This document shows, piece by piece, positions 22,993-34,708 of a DNA stretch of 64,000 bases. The DNA comes from Argopecten irradians (lineage: Eukaryota > Mollusca > Bivalvia > Pectinida > Pectinidae). The translations under genes were made by a program, and so were the position numbers. The stretch lies in assembly GCF_041381155.1 (NCBI RefSeq), contig NC_091140.1:28622952-28686951 (forward strand), given 5' to 3'. Within the stretch, counting starts at the first letter, position 1. Each line of letters opens with the position of its first letter. The notes beneath the pieces were generated by a model. It saw only the letters and a program-made list of their open reading frames with translations, was not told the DNA's origin and did not search any database.

Positions 22993-24427
22993 TTGATAGT
23001 GGTGCGATACTTTAAATATCATTACTGTATAGTTGTTCTTATTGTCACGATTTATATTTGTAGTCTTTTAAAGCATTAATCTTACGACAGACTAAATACA
23101 CGAAACCATATATTGATAATTTCACGCGAATTTAGCGACATTAAAGCCCTCGCTTGTGTTGAAATTGCAGTAATGCCGTGATTCAATGGCAATTTCATTG
23201 ATTTGGAATTTAGAAGATAACAATTTATTATTTCTATGAGCAAAAATATCTAAAGCTACAGTTTGACACTGTATAAAACACTAAAATACACTGTGGTTAG
23301 AAAGTATATTTGTAATTGTCGACAAATTATTGAAAAAAAATTGGGCAATAATGTCTCACAGCCGCCCAAATTCGACCGGCAACATACATGAATCCCCCGT
23401 GTGTTTTTAAAGTCTCAACTTATACAGTGGAAAACTATACAATACTATCTAAACAAATTCTACAAATGTGGAACATTCGTATCATGGTGGCAGCCAAGAT
23501 AAGAATCGGAGGTGTCACATAAAATAGAAATAACGCCTTGTAGTACATACAACTTATATAATAACACTAATTTGAAAGACCTTGACTGGCACAATTACGA
23601 AGCTAAACGCAGTTAGTTAACCATTACTATGTGACATATTCTGCATGAATTTTAATTATACACTGAAGATATTTGTCAAATGTTTATATTATAAATAATG
23701 TTTTACCTGATTATAATATTTGCAAATGTTTTATATTCCTGAATATCTAGGACATGATCCGCCCAAAGTAACAGTAGTTACTCCGAGAGCAACAGTTTAA
23801 CGATTATTGAATATTGTTTGCTATTGGTATTGTGAATACCATGGTAAAACTACCTAGCGTGTTTTGTATTTTGTAAATAGTTTTCTAAATGTTAACGGCC
23901 AGTCTATCAGCTATCACGAGGCAAAGTTTGTTTTGACATTATTATTTAATAGTTAAATATTATTAATCTCATTCCGGATCTGTATTTGAATCAGATTTCA
24001 GAATCATTTACGCATTCCTACCTGTACCATTGGCCAATAAAAATAATTTTGCTCTATTTTTTTTCCCATTGTTAAAGCGACAATATGGCAGTGTTCGAGC
24101 ATTTAACCATGATCTTATCTGGCGATATTTTGTATATCTCTCTATTTAAAACATTTGTGTACAAAATCAACATAATTAGTCATTTTTGGAGTTAACTGGG
24201 CCATGAATGCATAGTTTATTCAACATTCCGTACATGTATTAGCGTTGTATTTCGGATACATCAAATTAAAGTAATATTAATACTGCAGACATATGAACAA
24301 ACATGCGTTTAACACGAACCATTTTATCCGTTTCTGAATGAATATGCCCGTGCTAGCTGGCAACAGCCTTTACAAATAATAAGCGGGCTTCTTATAGCGT
24401 CAACACAACTTTATACGAATCGCAACG
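22993..24427. other. No gene recognised
   Basis: AT-rich intergenic sequence downstream of the METTL24-like gene, with no recognisable ORF or repeat. Confidence 0.5.
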
Positions 24428-24765
24428 TTTGTTTGTTTAAGTAAACGTCCCATTAAAAGCCAAGATCATGTAAAGACGGTCTCCCATATATGTGATGTTT
24501 TGGGAGACTGCGGTATATTCGTGTAATGCCTTCTTTTATAGTGGAAAATGGCGAACCAGACGTTCCACTCCCTTAATGCTGAGCGTTTAGTAGAAACTAC
24601 ATCTTTTATGGACTATGGTATGTCTCGGCCAGGGGACAGAACCCAGAGCCTACCTCACAAGGTGAGGGCTCAACCAAAGGCCAAAAGTAAGGCGGAATCA
24701 AGGGAGATGTTAGGAAGAAAGAGAAAAAAATATCCTAAATTTAGTCGCCTACTACGATCATGCAA
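24428..24765 (-). mobile_element. SINE copy with internal deletion
   Basis: Tail GTTTGTTTGTTTAAG, GATCATGTAAAGACGGTCTC, then a deletion that joins the 3' end to the part near GCGAACCAGACGTTCCACTC, the tRNA-like part and the head TAGTCGCCTACTACGATCAT. The 88-codon ORF on the + strand is only SINE sequence. Confidence 0.8.
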
Positions 24766-25639
24766 TATGGACAGCAGGAACTTTTGTAACGCCCTACCTG
24801 CTGGGCTGAATTAAAAACACAGGGCATAAGGTATAATATATCACATAATTATTTGTGCGCTTTTATTGGCGTTTATCTTTTAAAACTTTTTATCCTAAAA
24901 TTCATGTGCCCGACCGATTGTTGATTTCAATTTTAAACTCCTCTCCTTCAAGCGTGAAATAAATCATCTTGAAATTCTGTATTGGAATTTTGAATTAAAG
25001 GTTTAACCAAGTTGTTTTGTATTGAAAGTAGTTATATTGCTTTACACTACCCTCCATTTGCCGACAAATGTCTATGGTAAGCCAATACGCGCTTATTATG
25101 ACTCGTTTCGTAGTGGAAATATCTATGATGTATCAGGGAACACAACATACAAAACTTGTACTTGAAACTGCCAAGCGGCTGGTAAAATACATCATTTTGA
25201 GAAATATAAAGTTTGTTCTAGAATGCGCTCAATGTTAACTAGATGAAAAATTGTATAAAAAAGGCAATTTTGATGAAATTTTCACATTCTGCATAATATA
25301 AGTATAATAAAAAAAAGGTTGCCACGGCAACTAGAACTGCTATAATACCTAATAGCACTATCAAATATGTCAGGTATGTAGTTAATATTTGAAATGCAAG
25401 ATTAACATCTTAAAATAACAGACTTTAAAAAATAGCGGATTTGGGGGCAATAAAAGACCCTTACCATACCTAGTCCAAATTTGATCACCATGTGGGTTAA
25501 AGGAATATACTAAATATATATTTCCGTAGAACGAAGAGTGCAGTAACGCGCTACATTGAATGTCTTTATCCCATTGCGTTCATACCACATTTAACGCAAT
25601 CAAAACACTTTTCAATCTCTCTATATTGGAACATACTTT
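24766..25639. other. No gene recognised
   Basis: Nothing identified beyond AT-rich sequence. Confidence 0.45.
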
Positions 25640-26011
25640 TGGTCGATTCTATAGACATTTTGGTTGGTTGGTAGGTATATGTTTACGCCCTATTTTTAGT
25701 CAGTGTCATTTAGGGACAGGGCTGCGTGTTGTGTATGTGAGAAGTAGGATAGTTTTGGGAGACTACATTATTGTTGTTTCGCAAGTCTGAAATAGTCCCC
25801 TAAAATGATATCGGACATTTTGAAAACCTTTAATGCTTTACCGTTACCAGGCAACACAATTGACATAACAAAGACCAATAGTTTTGTGTTGCAGTGTGTG
25901 GATGTGTGGATGTTTTGAGTGTACCTGCTGCCCCCATTGCATGATCGCAAAAGGCGACTTAATTTAGGATCTTATATTGTCTCTTCTACCTAACTTCTTT
26001 TATTCTTCCTA
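25640..26011. mobile_element. Two SINE fragments in opposite orientation
   Basis: 25660-25795 is a minus-strand 3' fragment (TACGCCCTATTTTTAGTC, TTTTGGGAGACTAC). 25921-26010 is a plus-strand head fragment (TACCTGCTGCCCCCATTGCA, AAAGGCGACTTAATTTAGGA). Confidence 0.6.
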
Positions 26012-27252
26012 ATGCTAGGTTTACACTATGTTCCCGGTGCCCACGGCAGCCCCGTTTAAGGCCACTGTGGACAAAACGTGGTGACCGCGAGACAACGTAA
26101 TGCTAGATTTACACTATGTTCCCGGCGACAGCGGCAGCCCCGTTTGCCCGAAACGTAGTACACCGTGGAATTTTGGCTATTTTTGGTTCTGTATTCAAGT
26201 TGAGCTAGGTCTTGCGAAGTTTTGCCACGGTCTTTTACGGATTACGTGGTGGACCGTGGATATAGGGGAAAGGACTGCTCCCGGACGTTATAGGTACACT
26301 ACGGTGTCCGTACGGTCTACTAAGGATACCACTACGTTCTCTCTAGGCCCTCAACGATCTGATAAGGTCTGCTACGTTTTGCATGTTTTGATCAAGATCT
26401 TATGCGTTTTTCACGGTTCGCCAAGGCTTACTAGGGATGAAAGTCTGATGACGGGCTCTTTGGAGCAGGTGTATGTCCAGAGTATTAAAGTTGAAATGAA
26501 ATAACCAGAAATGAAACAATATCTAATGCCGAAAATTTCTTTTAAAACACATTTCAATTACAAAATGTATTAAAGAAAAAAAAATCTTAACTAGATTTGG
26601 TATAAAAAATATTATTATCATATATTCAATGTATTATAATGCAACTACGTAATAGGAGACAGCTGTTTAATATGGTAAACTGTTTCTACGCAGATCATTT
26701 TTTATGTTATGGTTCTCACTTAATAGGCCTTTTTTGTAATAATAGCTTTGGTATAATTTGATGGTTAAATGTGTTTGATAATGACTATTTCTATTATTCA
26801 TTAATACAAAACTCCATGATAATCAAATATCATAAACGGTGACCATCTACCTTGGTTTGCCGTGAAAATCGTGACACTGGAACCTGGACAAAACGTGCAG
26901 CCAGTCTTCATCAACCGTGAAAAAAACGTGGAAAGAACGTGGAAAAAAACGCAACAGAACGTTACAAAACTTGAAAGCGCCGTGAGTTTCCGGGGAACCT
27001 GCTTGCTGTCCGTTCCACCACGGACCGTCTGCAAGTTATGTTACGGCTTCGTACGCACTGTTACGTTTTGTTGCGTCAACTCCGTTTTATTACGGCATGT
27101 TACGTTCACCATTTGTACCGTGACAGCCTCTCACGTTTGTCTATTACGTCCTCCTGCGTTGTTTCACGTTGTGTCACGGTCACCACGTTTTGTCCACGGT
27201 GGCCTGAAACGGGGCTGCCGTGGCCGCCGGGAACATAGTGTAAACCTAGCAT
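26012..27252. mobile_element. DNA transposon-like element with long inverted ends
   Basis: The left end ATGCTAGGTTTACACTATGT continues into TCCCGG and CACGGCAGCCCCGTTT. Its reverse complement closes the element at about 27180-27252 (CCGGGAACATAGTGTAAACC and TAGCAT). The first 88 bp of the left end are duplicated, so a second left end starts at 26100. The interior is CpG-rich with many ACG/CGT trinucleotides and has no convincing transposase; the 134- and 130-codon ORFs show no family features. It forms one arm of the fold-back described next. Confidence 0.75.
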
Positions 27253-28145
27253 AAAAAAACGGCAGATGTGATAGACAAACGTGAGCGGTCGTGATTACCG
27301 TAGATGCCGTGCCAGATTTTTAAACTGTCAAAAAATTTGCCACGGCAGTCTAGGTACAGATGGTAAACGTAACATGACGTAATAAAACCGGATTGACGCC
27401 ATAAAACTTAACAGTGCGTATGGAGCCGTAACAGAACTTGCAGACGGTCCGTGGTGGAATTGGCAGCAAGCACGTTCTCCGGCAACTATGGTGCTATCAA
27501 GTTTTGCAACGTTCTGTTGTGTTTTTTTCCACGTTCTATTACGGTTGATGTAGAATGGCTGCACGTTTTGTCATGTCCCGTTTTTTCCAGGTCTGTCACG
27601 ATTTTCACGGCAAACCAAGGTGGATGATAGCAGTTTCGATGCGTTCTATCAAAGAACATCATAGCTTGTACATGTACAAATATCTGAAAACATGTCAGGG
27701 GTTGGTTTTTTCTGCAACGATAAACTGTGTTTGTCTCAAACAATGGTAGCTTAAGTCTAGGCCAGATGTAGAAAAAGTACCTGTTTCTTTTATCTCGATT
27801 TCTTGGGTAATTATTTCAATAATATCAATGAAGAAGTAAGAAGACATTAACACGTGCGTTGGGGAGTTCTCGAATAGTAACTGCTGCCTCCTGTTACTAA
27901 GCTGCTATATAATACATTAAACATATAATAATGATATATTTATACCAAATATAATTAAAATTGTCTTTTCTTTTAATACATTTTGTAAATAAAATGTGTT
28001 TTAAATGACATTTTTGGCAATAGATATTGCTTCATTTCTGATTATCTCATGTCAACTTTTATACTCTGGGCGTACACCTGCTCCAAAGAAGTCCATCATC
28101 AGACTTTCATCCTTAGTAAGCCATGGCTAACCGTGAAAATAAACC
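26395..28145. repeat. Fold-back palindrome, arms of about 0.75-0.85 kb
   Basis: Sequence from about 26395 to 27145 reappears as an imperfect reverse complement from about 28145 back to 27270. Landmarks are GATGAAAGTCTGATGACGGG (26436) against its complement near 28090; CTTGGTTTGCCGTGAAAATC (26850) against GATTTTCACGGCAAACCAAG (27599); CCACCACGGACCGTCTGCAA (27014) against its complement near 27440; and CACGTTTGTCTATTACG (27138) against ATAGACAAACGTG (27271). The right arm lacks the outer end and stops where a SINE begins. It looks like two copies of one element in inverted orientation. Confidence 0.75.
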
Positions 28146-28940
28146 GTATAAGATCCAAAGTCTATAAAAGTGGTAGTTTCTGCTCCTGCTTGGCGCTCAG
28201 CATACAGGGAGTGGGGCGACTGGTTCGCCCGTTGTCAGTATTTTGACGGGTGGGATGTTTTGCTTGGTGTCTTCGGCGGCATGCTTCAGTGATATAGCAC
28301 TATAAAAAGGGCAACAGTTCCACTATACAAGAAGACACAACATAAATATACCGTAGTCTCCCAAAACACGCACCTCGCACAACATACACGCAACACGCCG
28401 CATGCATGGGAGGCCGTCCTTACATGACCATAGCTGTTAATAGGACGTTAATTAATCGAACAAACAAACAAACAAACAAGATCCGTGATATAATACTATA
28501 AAAGGGCAGCAGTTCCACTATACAAGAAGACAGAACATGAATATACCGCAGTCTCCCAAAAAACACGCATCTGGCACAATATACACTCAACACACCACAT
28601 TTAATGGGAGGCCGTCCTTACATGACCATAGCTGTTAATAGGACGTTAATGAATCAAACAAACGAACAAACACATCAAAGTTTATAAAATGGTAGTTTCT
28701 GCACCTGTTTAGCGCTCAGCATACTTGGCCTGGGACGACTGGTTTGCACGCTGTAAGTATAATGTGACCAAATGAGTTGTGATGCTTCAGTTGTATCGCA
28801 AAAGAGTCCCAATGTTCAAGAAGACACAATATGAATATACCGCAGTCTTCAAAAACATGTATTACATACTCATACACGCAACAAACCGCATACATGGAAG
28901 ACCCTGTCTGTTAATAGGACGTTATTTAAAAAAAAATCAA
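28146..28940 (+). mobile_element. Three head-to-tail SINE 3' segments
   Basis: Segment 1 (28146-28480) covers the post-tRNA body to a CAAACAAACAAACAAAC tail. Segment 2 (28488-28671) and segment 3 (28675-28935) start again inside the body. All are in + orientation and each ends in TTAATAGGACGTTA plus an A/C-rich or A-rich tail. This could be serial insertion into tails or a tandem duplication. Confidence 0.8.
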
Positions 28941-30010
28941 TCAAATGGAAGTCTTCCTCTTTTATAGGTAAAATGTGAAGTGGTGTCAAGGGAGACGTGA
29001 GAAAGAAGAAAGTCAGTTGCTGAAAGACTATTCCATTTACTCACGACTCTGTGTAAACGAGTGCTTTCTCACACTCAACATTGGATATCCTGTCTAGATT
29101 TTAAACGTCTCCATACGTTATGATGGTTCTATATTATACTTTTTGTATCAGTATACGTGTATGGTGTACATCACAAGATAGCGAGTGAATAAAATATCGA
29201 TTATCTATTAATGCATTGATTGACACGAAAACCTTAGGCATGTGGTTATTCTTACTATTCAGACATTAAAATTGTGTATAAAACTTGTCGAAATAGGTTA
29301 TACTTGAAGGCTGCACATGAAGGACACATACAAAAATTGTAAATATATGTAATCAAATTGAAGTGAATAGTCGGGCAAAGAAATTCAGTCTAAATGCGTT
29401 CATTGGCCTTCCAAAAGTTCTCACATATTAAAACGACGGTCAAGTTCCGCTTACGTTTCCCAGTTCTGACCATTGAAATAAAGAAAAATTGAAAGCATTG
29501 AAAGCGAGGCTGCGTGGAAATGTAACCACGGACCTCGTCAGCCGGGAGGACGTTTTAGGATTCCTGTACTTTAAATTAATTTCTTCGTACGCAGATTTTG
29601 ACGAGATATTTTATTTTTCTATTTCATAAGAAATTCTACTGGATACACTCACATCATATTTACCGACTTTAGCCATCCTTTTCCGACTGTTCACTTTAAA
29701 ACCCTATAGTCAAAACACCGGTCGACTTCTGTAAAACAATAGTCTTTCGCACCAGGTATTTTACAATTGCATGCTCAAATCAAGTTCGTGGAGATTAAGT
29801 TTCACAGATTCAAAATTAATGGAACTATCTTTCAATATAATCAACGTGATAATAGTTCGAGGAGATTAAGTATCGCGAATAGTCGTCAGTTGCTTAATCG
29901 TTTACGTTCTAATTGAAGAGATTTTGGAACCCTAATCATCATGAAACATACACCTCATATGAACTAATGACTTCATGTTCCGTGTCTCTTGCAGAATATT
30001 GATTTATTAA
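28941..30010. other. No gene recognised
   Basis: A SINE head scrap (GTGGTGTCAAGGGAGACGTG) is at about 28980. The rest is AT-rich without recognised content. Confidence 0.45.
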
Positions 30011-30400
30011 TATCAAAAGGGCAAGAAATCCACTATTATAGAAAGTCACAACTCAAATATACCACAATCCCCCAAAACGCCTCATGCACTCAACATATCG
30101 CATACAAGGGAAGTTTCTGTATTAAACAGGGCAACAGTTTCCACTATTACAAGAAGACCACAACATAAATATACCGCAGTCTGTGGAGCAATGCATGGGA
30201 GGGCCGTCCTTACATGACCAAAGCTTTAAAATAGGAGACGTTAATATAATCAACAACAAACAAAATCTTGCAGAACAATATTTGTTGATCAAAAGGGCAA
30301 GAAATCCACTATTATAGAAAGTCACAACTCAAACATACCACAATCCCCCAAAACATGCACTCAACATATAGCATACAAGGGAAGTTTCTGTATTGGTGGG
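30011..30400 (+). repeat. Partially duplicated SINE 3' block
   Basis: The stretch beginning AAAAGGGCAAGAAATCCACT occurs at about 30017 and again at about 30290, with matching flanks on the left. Between them lies another SINE 3' end (CCGTCCTTACATGACCAAAG). This is a tandem duplication of about 273 bp on top of SINE sequence. Confidence 0.7.
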
Positions 30401-30544
30401 AGAAAATATTTGTTTTTTTAGAAATGTCCATATCATAGCTGAAAAAAAATATTTAAGTTTAAAAAACATATTTTGTTGATTATTTATTGTTCCAGTTGAA
30501 CGTAGCAAATGATATCGATACATAAATACACAAACATATTGCTT

Positions 30545-30605
30545 TAATCTGTTTAACGTCCTATTTACCGCTACAGTCATTATAGTATAGATAGTCCTTT
30601 CGCCT
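30545..30605 (-). mobile_element. SINE 3' scrap
   Basis: TTTAACGTCCTATTTACCGC is the reverse complement of the SINE 3' end. Little else of the element remains. Confidence 0.5.
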
Positions 30606-31764
30606 ACTTGCTCGTTGAAGATCTGAAAAAAAAGATACCCAGAAAGAGCATTGAATAGGAGTATACTTAAAGTATGAATAAAACCTTGATCAACTAACCA
30701 TGGATTGTGATGTCCTGAAAGCAATGGATTATCGAAAGTGTATTGGCACATTTTCTTATCAGTTTTGAAAAAAAGATTTTCATTAAATTCCGTTTAAATT
30801 ATTATTGGGAAAATGTTTATGATATATTTAACTGCTAAGCAATTTCATTAACCACCAACCTACCGGTATTTTTGGCGTAATGTAACATCTTTAGAGATAC
30901 AAACACAATATTTCATTTTGCATCCTCTCTTCTGCATTCAGGCTTCCAATACTAAATTTATAACTTCAGTTGTAAACGTAAATACAGACTTACAACACAC
31001 AAAAAAACGTTTGCAGAAATCACAATTACAGATAATTTTCGAGTAGTTTCAATTCCTCCCATGTACTGGTTCATCATAAATGTTTAAACTTCACTCATGG
31101 ACAAAACAGCAGAACGACGTAATTGGGGTGTTATCTCCCTTATCACGTAATTCCGTTCTATAGAAAACGCATACAACAAGCCATTTCCTAAACAGTATTT
31201 ACCTCATAATATTCTTTTGTGATCCAATGTTTATTGGAAAAAATATTATAACATTATCTTACGATATCAGTGAACAAGTTGTGTCGATATATGTATATAT
31301 ACCTCTAGCCATTGTGCACTTTACCACATGTATAATACCCCTCTACATTCCAATGCTTTATTGAAAAGGTATATACAGAGTAACGGTATTGTCTACAAAA
31401 ACGTAATTGTGCTTGACCAGGTAGTCATCCAAACTTATCACAAACTACAGAGAACCAGCCCTTACTAGGAAGTACTGCGAGTTAAAAGTTATCGAGGTGA
31501 GGCCACGTCTAAATATAATTAATATGCAAGGTAGGATATATCTTATTTTTTATAATACAGTGTCTTCTTTAAAAGTAGGATATTTGCAAAGACCAAATGA
31601 GTCTTCGAACTTTCTTTACATTCTAAATATTTACGTAATACTTAAAACATAAATAAGCAAGGAAACTGACAATGAAACCCGAGAAGGGTTTGTCTATTGC
31701 ACATTGACACTTTAAATGATAGATAACTAATGTAAATCCGACGATATATGATTGAAAGTACATG
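30606..31764. other. No gene recognised
   Basis: AT-rich sequence. No ORF with recognisable homology and no repeat identified. Confidence 0.45.
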
Positions 31765-31830
31765 GATTTTATTAGTTCAACGTCCTATTAAAAGCCAGGG
31801 TCAATTAAGGACATGCCAGCTTTGTTGGTG
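31765..31830 (-). mobile_element. SINE 3' scrap
   Basis: TCAACGTCCTATTAAAAGCC and GGTCAATTAAGGACATGCC match the SINE 3' end. Confidence 0.6.
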
Positions 31831-32474
31831 GAGTAAAACCAGAGTACCCATCATGTATCATGTTCTGTTAAATATTACAAATATTATGTGTAAAAGAGTT
31901 TTTCTTTTAGTAATGGTATTCTTTATTTGCATATTACAGAGTTGTCTGTACTTGCGGGTATTGATAGTGACGTTATGTGTTTGCGGGCGGAACGTCATAC
32001 TCTTCGGAGAAAAAATGTGAATTGCGCTCACAAAATAATGACGTAACAATCGATACCTATCCGCAAGGGAGCTAACTCTGTAATATGCAAAGATGGAATC
32101 GTTTACCATACCAGAGCAGTGGTTGGTTGGTTAATTTGAATACTATGTAACATCTAGGCCCATTTAAGCATGAGTCTTTCCGTGTTTATAAAGGTTTTTT
32201 GTGGGTAAAGAACGTGCGTGTTTATAATATCAACACTCACATCAAAAATACAAAGCATTAAGAAGAAGAAAAAAGGATTAATATTTGTTATTTTCAATTT
32301 AATAATATTAATTCTTAATTTTGGTAATTTTGAATATCTCCTTCCCAAAACATGGGTCGTTATTCCAATATTATCGATTCAATTTTTTCCGGATATTTGC
32401 TTTTGCATTCTAATTTAATTCTGACTGCCATTTCATCTCTTCTTGATGTTTGTATTCACTTTTGGTTAAAATGC
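31831..32474. other. No gene recognised
   Basis: No supported feature. The 60-90 codon ORFs here overlap one another on both strands and have no motifs. Confidence 0.4.
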
Positions 32475-32595
32475 ATATTTGTTTGTTTGTTTAATCAATT
32501 AACGTCCTATTAACAGCTATGGTAATGTAAGGACGGCCTCCCATATATGCGATGTGCTGCATGTATGTTGTGCGAGGTGCGTATTTTAGTTAAAA
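32475..32595 (-). mobile_element. SINE 3' fragment just upstream of MIEAP-like exon
   Basis: Tail TTTGTTTGTTTGTTTAATC, TTAACGTCCTATTAACAGCT, GTAAGGACGGCCTCCC and GTTGTGCGAGGTGCG. Confidence 0.85.
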
Positions 32596-32686
32596 ATGCA
32601 TATTTGTATATATGCATGACTCGTTCAAAAACAAAATTCCTTTTTTAACATAGGACCATAACCTGTGTCTTTTTCTTAATCTCTAG

Positions 32687-33184
32687 AAATCAAACGAAAT
32701 CCAAAGATGTCTGCAAGACGCCCAAAAATACGTATCTATAGTTTCACTGCCAACTGTACAAATGGTTAGTATTGTATTATTGTTAAAACAGATTACACAA
32801 TCTATATACATAGTGTTACGTAAGAGTAATAAGTTAAAATGTAAACCATCAGCATATACATTTAAATGAAGAGCTACGAAACATATTTCAGAAAATGTGC
32901 CTTTGCTTAAAACACTGAAGGAAACATTCGGAGAAATTCCATCGGAGGACCTTATGTTTTTTGTCGACAAAATAACCGAGATGTGTTGGTTTATGGTAAT
33001 GCAAAACCCCCGAATGGAGTTCCTTATTCCTGAACGAGGAGACAAATTCAATAAAGACTACTTCAAGGAATACGATAAAGCAGGAGACACCATCGACTAT
33101 GTAGTATGGCCTGCAATGATCACACATAAAGAGGGTTCTCTCCGATCTAATGGTGTTGTTCAGACTCTTGAAAAAGAACCATGA
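32687..33184 (+). CDS. MIEAP-like paralogue, last two exons only
   Basis: Two exons homologous to the end of the complete MIEAP-like gene at 42.7-53.8 kb. The first (from 32687, acceptor ATCTCTAG) encodes EIQRCLQDAQKY. The second (from 32892, acceptor TATTTCAG, stop TGA at 33182) encodes the C-terminal domain with FVDKITEMCWFMVMQNPRME, GDKFNKDYFKEYDKAGD, DYVVWPAMITH and VVQTLEK. With the obvious donor at 32765 the frames do not join; a weaker GT at 32769 (exon 32687-32768) would keep the frame. It is therefore either a gene with a poor donor or a partial pseudogene. No exons matching the SDPKRP part or the coiled coil are seen upstream, so a truncated copy is likely. Confidence 0.75.
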
Positions 33185-33517
33185 CACCAGAAACAATTTA
33201 TGTAGGCCAAAAAGAGATGAAATTTTAAGTGCCGTTTCTGTTGACATGTATAATTTCTCTCATACCTACTGGTGTAATACTAGTTTAACCGATGCAATAC
33301 ACATATTTCTACAACTTCGTAACGTGACGGCGCCAACAACATTATTGTTTTCTCGAACTCAGGATTAAAGTTATTTTCATTATCAATGCTGGTTTGAGTA
33401 TAAAGAATGCATACGTGAATTTCCGTTACAAATATCAAGCAGTTTTTATGAATGGAGAATTAACTTGTAGTTGCCGTTTTCTTCGAACTTAATTATCAAA
33501 TTCACAATTGTAAAAAC

Positions 33518-34708
33518 ATTTGTTTGTTTATTTCTTTCAATAAATTAACGTCTATTCAACAGCCAGGGTCATGTAAGGACGGCCCCCATGTATGCGGTGT
33601 GTAGCCAGGGTCATGTTACAAGGACGGCATCCTGTGTATGCGGTGTGTAGCCAGGGTCATGTAAGGACGGCCCCCATGTATGCGGTTTGTAACCAGGGTC
33701 ATGGAAGGACGGCCCCCATGTATGCGGTTTGTAGCCAGGGCCATGTAAGGACGCCCCCCATGTATGCGGTACGTAGCCGGGGCCATGTAAGGACGGCCCC
33801 CTGTATGCAGTTTGTAACCAGGGTCATGTAAGGACGGCCCCATGTATGCGGTGTGTAGCCAGGGTCATGTTACATGTTACAAGGACGGCCACCTGTGTAT
33901 GCGGTTTGTAGCCAGGGTCATGTTACAAGGACGGCCTCCCGTGTATGCGGTGTGTAACCAGGGTCAGGTAAGGACGGCCTCCCATGTATGCGGTGTGTAA
34001 CCAGGGTCATGTAAGGACGGCCTCCCATGTATGCGGTGTGTAACCAGGGTCATGTAAGGACGGCCTCCCATGTATGCGGTGTGTAACCAGGGTCATGTAA
34101 GGACGGCCTCCCATGTATGCGGTGTGTAGCCAGGGTCATGTAAGGACGGCCCCCATGTATGCGGTGTGTAGCCAAGTTCATGTAAGGACGGCCCCATGTA
34201 TGCAGTGTGTAACCAGGGTCATGTTACAAGGACGGCATCCTGTGTATGTGTTGTGTAGCCAGGCTCATGTTACAAGGACGGCATCCCGTGTATGCGGTGT
34301 GTAACCAGGGTCATGTAAGGACGGCCTCCCATGTATGCGGTGTGTAATCGGGGTCATGTAAGGACGGCCTCCCATGTATGCGGTGTGTAACCAGGGTCAT
34401 GTAAGGAATGCCTCCCATGTATGCGGTACGTAGCCAGGGTCATGAAAGGACTGCCTACCATGTATGCGGTGAGTAACCAGGGTCATGTAAGGACGGCCTC
34501 CAATGTTTGTAGTGTGTAGCCAGGGTCATGTAAGGACGGTCTCCTATGTATGCGGTGTGTAACCAGGGTCGTGTAGGGACGGCCTCCCATGTATGCGGTG
34601 TGTAGCCAGGGTCGTGTAAGGACGGCCTTCCATGTAAGTGGTGTGTAGCCAGGGTCGTGTAAGGACGGCCTCCCATGTATGCGGTGTGTAACCAGGGTCG
34701 TGTAAATA
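33518..34708. repeat. 43-bp tandem array derived from the SINE 3' end
   Basis: About 27 units with consensus CCAGGGTCATGTAAGGACGG followed by CCTCCCATGTATGCGGTGTGTAA. Each unit equals the minus-strand SINE 3' end between TAACAGC and the GTGTG stretch. The array starts exactly where a normal SINE copy would (TTTGTTTGTTTATT and TTAACGTCTATTCAACAG at 33518-33560). Two unit types occur: a 43-bp type with GTAAGG and a longer type with GTTACAAGG (seen near 33612, 33870, 33918, 34222 and 34270). ORFs in it are repeat artefacts. Confidence 0.95.

Noticed and set aside
26100..27254. ORFs of 134 and 130 codons suggesting a transposase
   Set aside because: No transposase motif is visible; the sequence is CpG-rich with stops reduced by composition, and the inverted copy at 27.3-27.7 kb yields unrelated ORFs.
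33518..34708. CRISPR array
   Set aside because: The units are contiguous tandem copies without unique spacers in a eukaryotic genome, and they match the SINE 3' end.
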